A stretch of DNA of 14,587 nucleotides from UBA288 sp050178135 (GTDB lineage: Archaea; Halobacteriota; Methanomicrobia; Methanomicrobiales; Methanospirillaceae). Made by a program: the position numbers and the translations under genes. A model generated the notes under the pieces. The model was not told the DNA's origin. It worked only from the letters and a program-made list of their open reading frames with translations, and searched no databases. The first letter of the stretch is position 1. Every line of letters starts with the position of its first letter. The stretch is from the NCBI GenBank assembly GCA_050178135.1, contig JBFXGJ010000045.1, positions 1 to 14,587 of the forward strand, given 5' to 3'. Shown piece after piece: positions 12,621-14,587 of this stretch.

Positions 12621-14587
12621 GTGATACGCACTCCGGGCCCAGTCCAATACGTCATATCGGTCCTGTTTCTCTCCCTGCTGGTCGCCAGCGCTGGCGCCGC
12701 TGAGATCGATGGTCATGGCCTGATGCGCCCCTCTCCCGGGCAGCTGGAGGCCTGGAACGACGCTTACAACCAGGCCCCCCCGGTCTCCCTCGACCAGGCA
12801 CGGGTCCGCGCCGCCGGTTCCTCGACAGGTTCGAAGGATCTGCTTCCCTACCTCGACTATGTCCCGGACGAGCGGGACCAGGGGCGGGTCGGCAACTGCT
12901 GGGCGTGGGCCGGGACGGGCGTGATGGAGATCGCGCACGCGGTCCAGGAGGGCGTCCGGGACCGCCTCTCGATCGAGTACCTGGACGCGAACTTCCACCC
13001 AACCTCCCCGGGTGTGCGGTGGGCCGGCGACGGGGGCATGCTCAGGGACTTCACCTCGTTCTACGCCCAGACCGGCATCGCGGTGCCGTGGTCGAACCCG
13101 AACGCAGACTACCGTGATGGGGTTGCGTGGTGCGCGGAGAACGGCCGCTCACTCACACCGGCCTACGCGATCGCGACCGACCCACACTACTCGGTGCAAT
13201 CGATAACCGAAGAGCGGATCCCCACCCGGCACCTGGGCCAGGCCCAGGCGATCGCGAACATCAAGTCGGTGCTGGATGGTGGGCGTGCGGTCTGGATCGC
13301 GTTCTACCTTCCGAACACGACCGCCTGGTACTCGTTCTACGACCACTGGGACCTCGTGAGCGAGAACGGGCCCGCGTGGGACCCGGACCCCTGGGTGAAC
13401 ACGGCCTGGAACGAGCGCGAGGGGGCGGGGCACGCGGTTGTCTGCGTCGGGTACAACGACACGGACCCGGACAACCGCTACTGGGTGCTGCTCAACTCAT
13501 GGGGCACGATGCCGGACCGGCCGAATGGCCTCTTTCACCTCTCGATGGACTTGGACTACGACGCCACGGTCCACACCTTCGAGGAAGACTACGCCTCGAT
13601 GCTCTGGATGACCGAGCGGGTGGAGTTCGGGCCGGCTCCGGTGGCGACTCCCCGGGTGATCGATGCTCTACCATGCGTCATCACGACACCGGGGGAGTAC
13701 TACCTCACCCGTGACTTTCCATCCGTCGACGCTTCCCGAGCGATCGAGGTCCGGGTGTCGGACGTGGTCCTGGACGGCCGGAACCACACGGTTGGTGCGG
13801 CAGGCCCCTCGGGGCAGTACGGCCTCCTCGCCTACCGGCCGGAGGTCGGCCTTGAGAACGTGACCGTACGGAACCTGGCTCTCTCCGGGTGGGACGAGGG
13901 TGCGGCCTTCTACAACGTCACCGGCGGCCGACTGGAGAGATCCTCGGTCGCGGGTTCGACCTTCGCTGGCGTCTCGCTCGATGGGGGGACATCAGGCGTC
14001 TCAGTGGTGGACTGTCGTCTCCATGATGACTGGGTCGGGATCATCATCCGGGACTCGAATCGGAACGAGGTGACGGGATGCACGGTCGAGTCGGCCTGGG
14101 GGACGGGGGTCTCCCTCTACTCGGCGGGTAAGAACCGGGTGACGGATAACCGGTTCAGCACCTCGCGGAACGTGAGGGTCGCCGGAACCCCTCTGTCGAA
14201 CCAGTGGAACACGACCCGGACGAGTCGGACGAACGTGGTCGGCGGGCCGTTCTCGGGCGGAAACTACTGGGGCGCTCCCGATCATCGGGGGTGGTCGGAC
14301 GGGGCTTTCGACGCAGATCGTGACGGGATCGGTGACGAGGCGTACAACCTCTCCACGGACGGACTGAACGTAGACGCGCTCCCGCTCGTGGTCTACGCGA
14401 TGCCGGCGCCGGTGGCGGTGCCGCCGGGGACAGGCCGGCCGAAGGACCTGGATGGCGACCGCCTCTTCGAGGACGTGAACGGGAACGGCCGGCTTGACTT
14501 TGCGGACGTGGTCGTCTTCTTCAACGCCATGGAGTGGATGAGTGGCAACGAACCGGTGCAGTTCTTTGACTTCAATCACAACCTGCG
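12621..14587 (+). CDS. Secreted C1-family (papain-like) peptidase with beta-helix and dockerin-like tail (partial)
   Basis: This protein is probably exported and acts at or outside the cell surface. It starts with GTG at 12621 (no in-frame ATG lies upstream) and is open for 655 codons to the window end. Residues 1-26 are a signal peptide (VISVLFLSLLVASAGA). A papain-like domain covers about 75-330, with oxyanion Gln87 and nucleophile Cys93 in DQGRVGNCWAW, His271 in GAGHAVVCVGY and Asn292 in LLNSWG. Residues about 350-590 form a NosD-like parallel beta-helix (VGIIIRDSNRNEVTGCTV, GVSLYSAGKNRVTDNRF, GGNYWG, DADRDGIGDEAYN). After a Pro-rich linker (595-607) comes a dockerin-like pair of calcium loops: DLDGDRLFEDVNGNGRLDFA (609-628), then DFNHN at 650 starting the second loop at the edge. 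Domain calls are firm; substrate and any cohesin partner are unknown. Confidence 0.88.
   Translation, partial: MIRTPGPVQYVISVLFLSLLVASAGAAEIDGHGLMRPSPGQLEAWNDAYNQAPPVSLDQARVRAAGSSTGSKDLLPYLDYVPDERDQGRVGNCWAWAGTGVMEIAHAVQEGVRDRLSIEYLDANFHPTSPGVRWAGDGGMLRDFTSFYAQTGIAVPWSNPNADYRDGVAWCAENGRSLTPAYAIATDPHYSVQSITEERIPTRHLGQAQAIANIKSVLDGGRAVWIAFYLPNTTAWYSFYDHWDLVSENGPAWDPDPWVNTAWNEREGAGHAVVCVGYNDTDPDNRYWVLLNSWGTMPDRPNGLFHLSMDLDYDATVHTFEEDYASMLWMTERVEFGPAPVATPRVIDALPCVITTPGEYYLTRDFPSVDASRAIEVRVSDVVLDGRNHTVGAAGPSGQYGLLAYRPEVGLENVTVRNLALSGWDEGAAFYNVTGGRLERSSVAGSTFAGVSLDGGTSGVSVVDCRLHDDWVGIIIRDSNRNEVTGCTVESAWGTGVSLYSAGKNRVTDNRFSTSRNVRVAGTPLSNQWNTTRTSRTNVVGGPFSGGNYWGAPDHRGWSDGAFDADRDGIGDEAYNLSTDGLNVDALPLVVYAMPAPVAVPPGTGRPKDLDGDRLFEDVNGNGRLDFADVVVFFNAMEWMSGNEPVQFFDFNHNL

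Noticed and set aside
11436..12998. 520-residue minus-strand open frame
   Set aside because: It is antisense to pycA and the peptidase gene; long antisense frames are expected in GC-rich coding DNA, and the plus strand shows complete enzyme motifs.
1..14587. CRISPR array, rRNA, tRNA or insertion sequence
   Set aside because: No regularly spaced repeats, cloverleaf, rRNA-like stretch or transposase was seen on either strand.

Overview
The window looks like chromosomal DNA of a methanogenic archaeon, most likely of the order Methanomicrobiales (Methanoculleus/Methanofollis-like). The coding DNA is GC-rich and the intergenic stretches are AT-rich. Promoters are TATA-type archaeal boxes about 26 bp before the expected transcript starts. 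The gene set fits this: an archaeal two-subunit pyruvate carboxylase, archease with RtcB, a DUF2111-like protein known from methanogens, and a secreted peptidase with a parallel beta-helix and a dockerin-like tail. This assignment is inference from gene content; no rRNA or tRNA is present.

Layout. (1) 1-1045, minus: a tyrosine recombinase running off the left edge, which suggests that a mobile element lies to the left. (2) 1046-1484: about 440 bp without a convincing gene, holding inverted repeats and a promoter. (3) 1485-4194, plus: a four-gene operon of a small CxxC protein, archease, the RNA ligase RtcB and an amidotransferase-like protein of unknown function, closed by a hairpin. (4) 4204-5140, minus: a dead gene for a Lon-like S16 protease-domain protein, with three in-frame stops, one frameshift and loss of the catalytic serine. 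(5) 5388-9279, plus: a DUF2111-like gene, birA, bioY and a complete ECF transporter module (two ATPases and the T subunit). Most junctions overlap by 1-4 bp. (6) 9325-12554, plus: pycB and pycA, with their own promoter inside the end of ecfT. (7) 12621-14587, plus: a secreted C1-family peptidase that runs off the right edge.

How the genes work together. Regions 5 and 6 form a biotin-use block. BioY with its ECF module would import biotin, BirA would attach it to Lys550 of PycB, and PycA with PycB would carboxylate pyruvate to oxaloacetate for assimilation. An imperfect palindrome covering the bioY start resembles the known BirA operator in half-site and spacing, and would let BirA control uptake. 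No biotin synthesis gene is visible here. In region 3, archease and RtcB perform tRNA splicing or RNA repair ligation, and the two unknown genes bracketing them are candidates for partners in that process.
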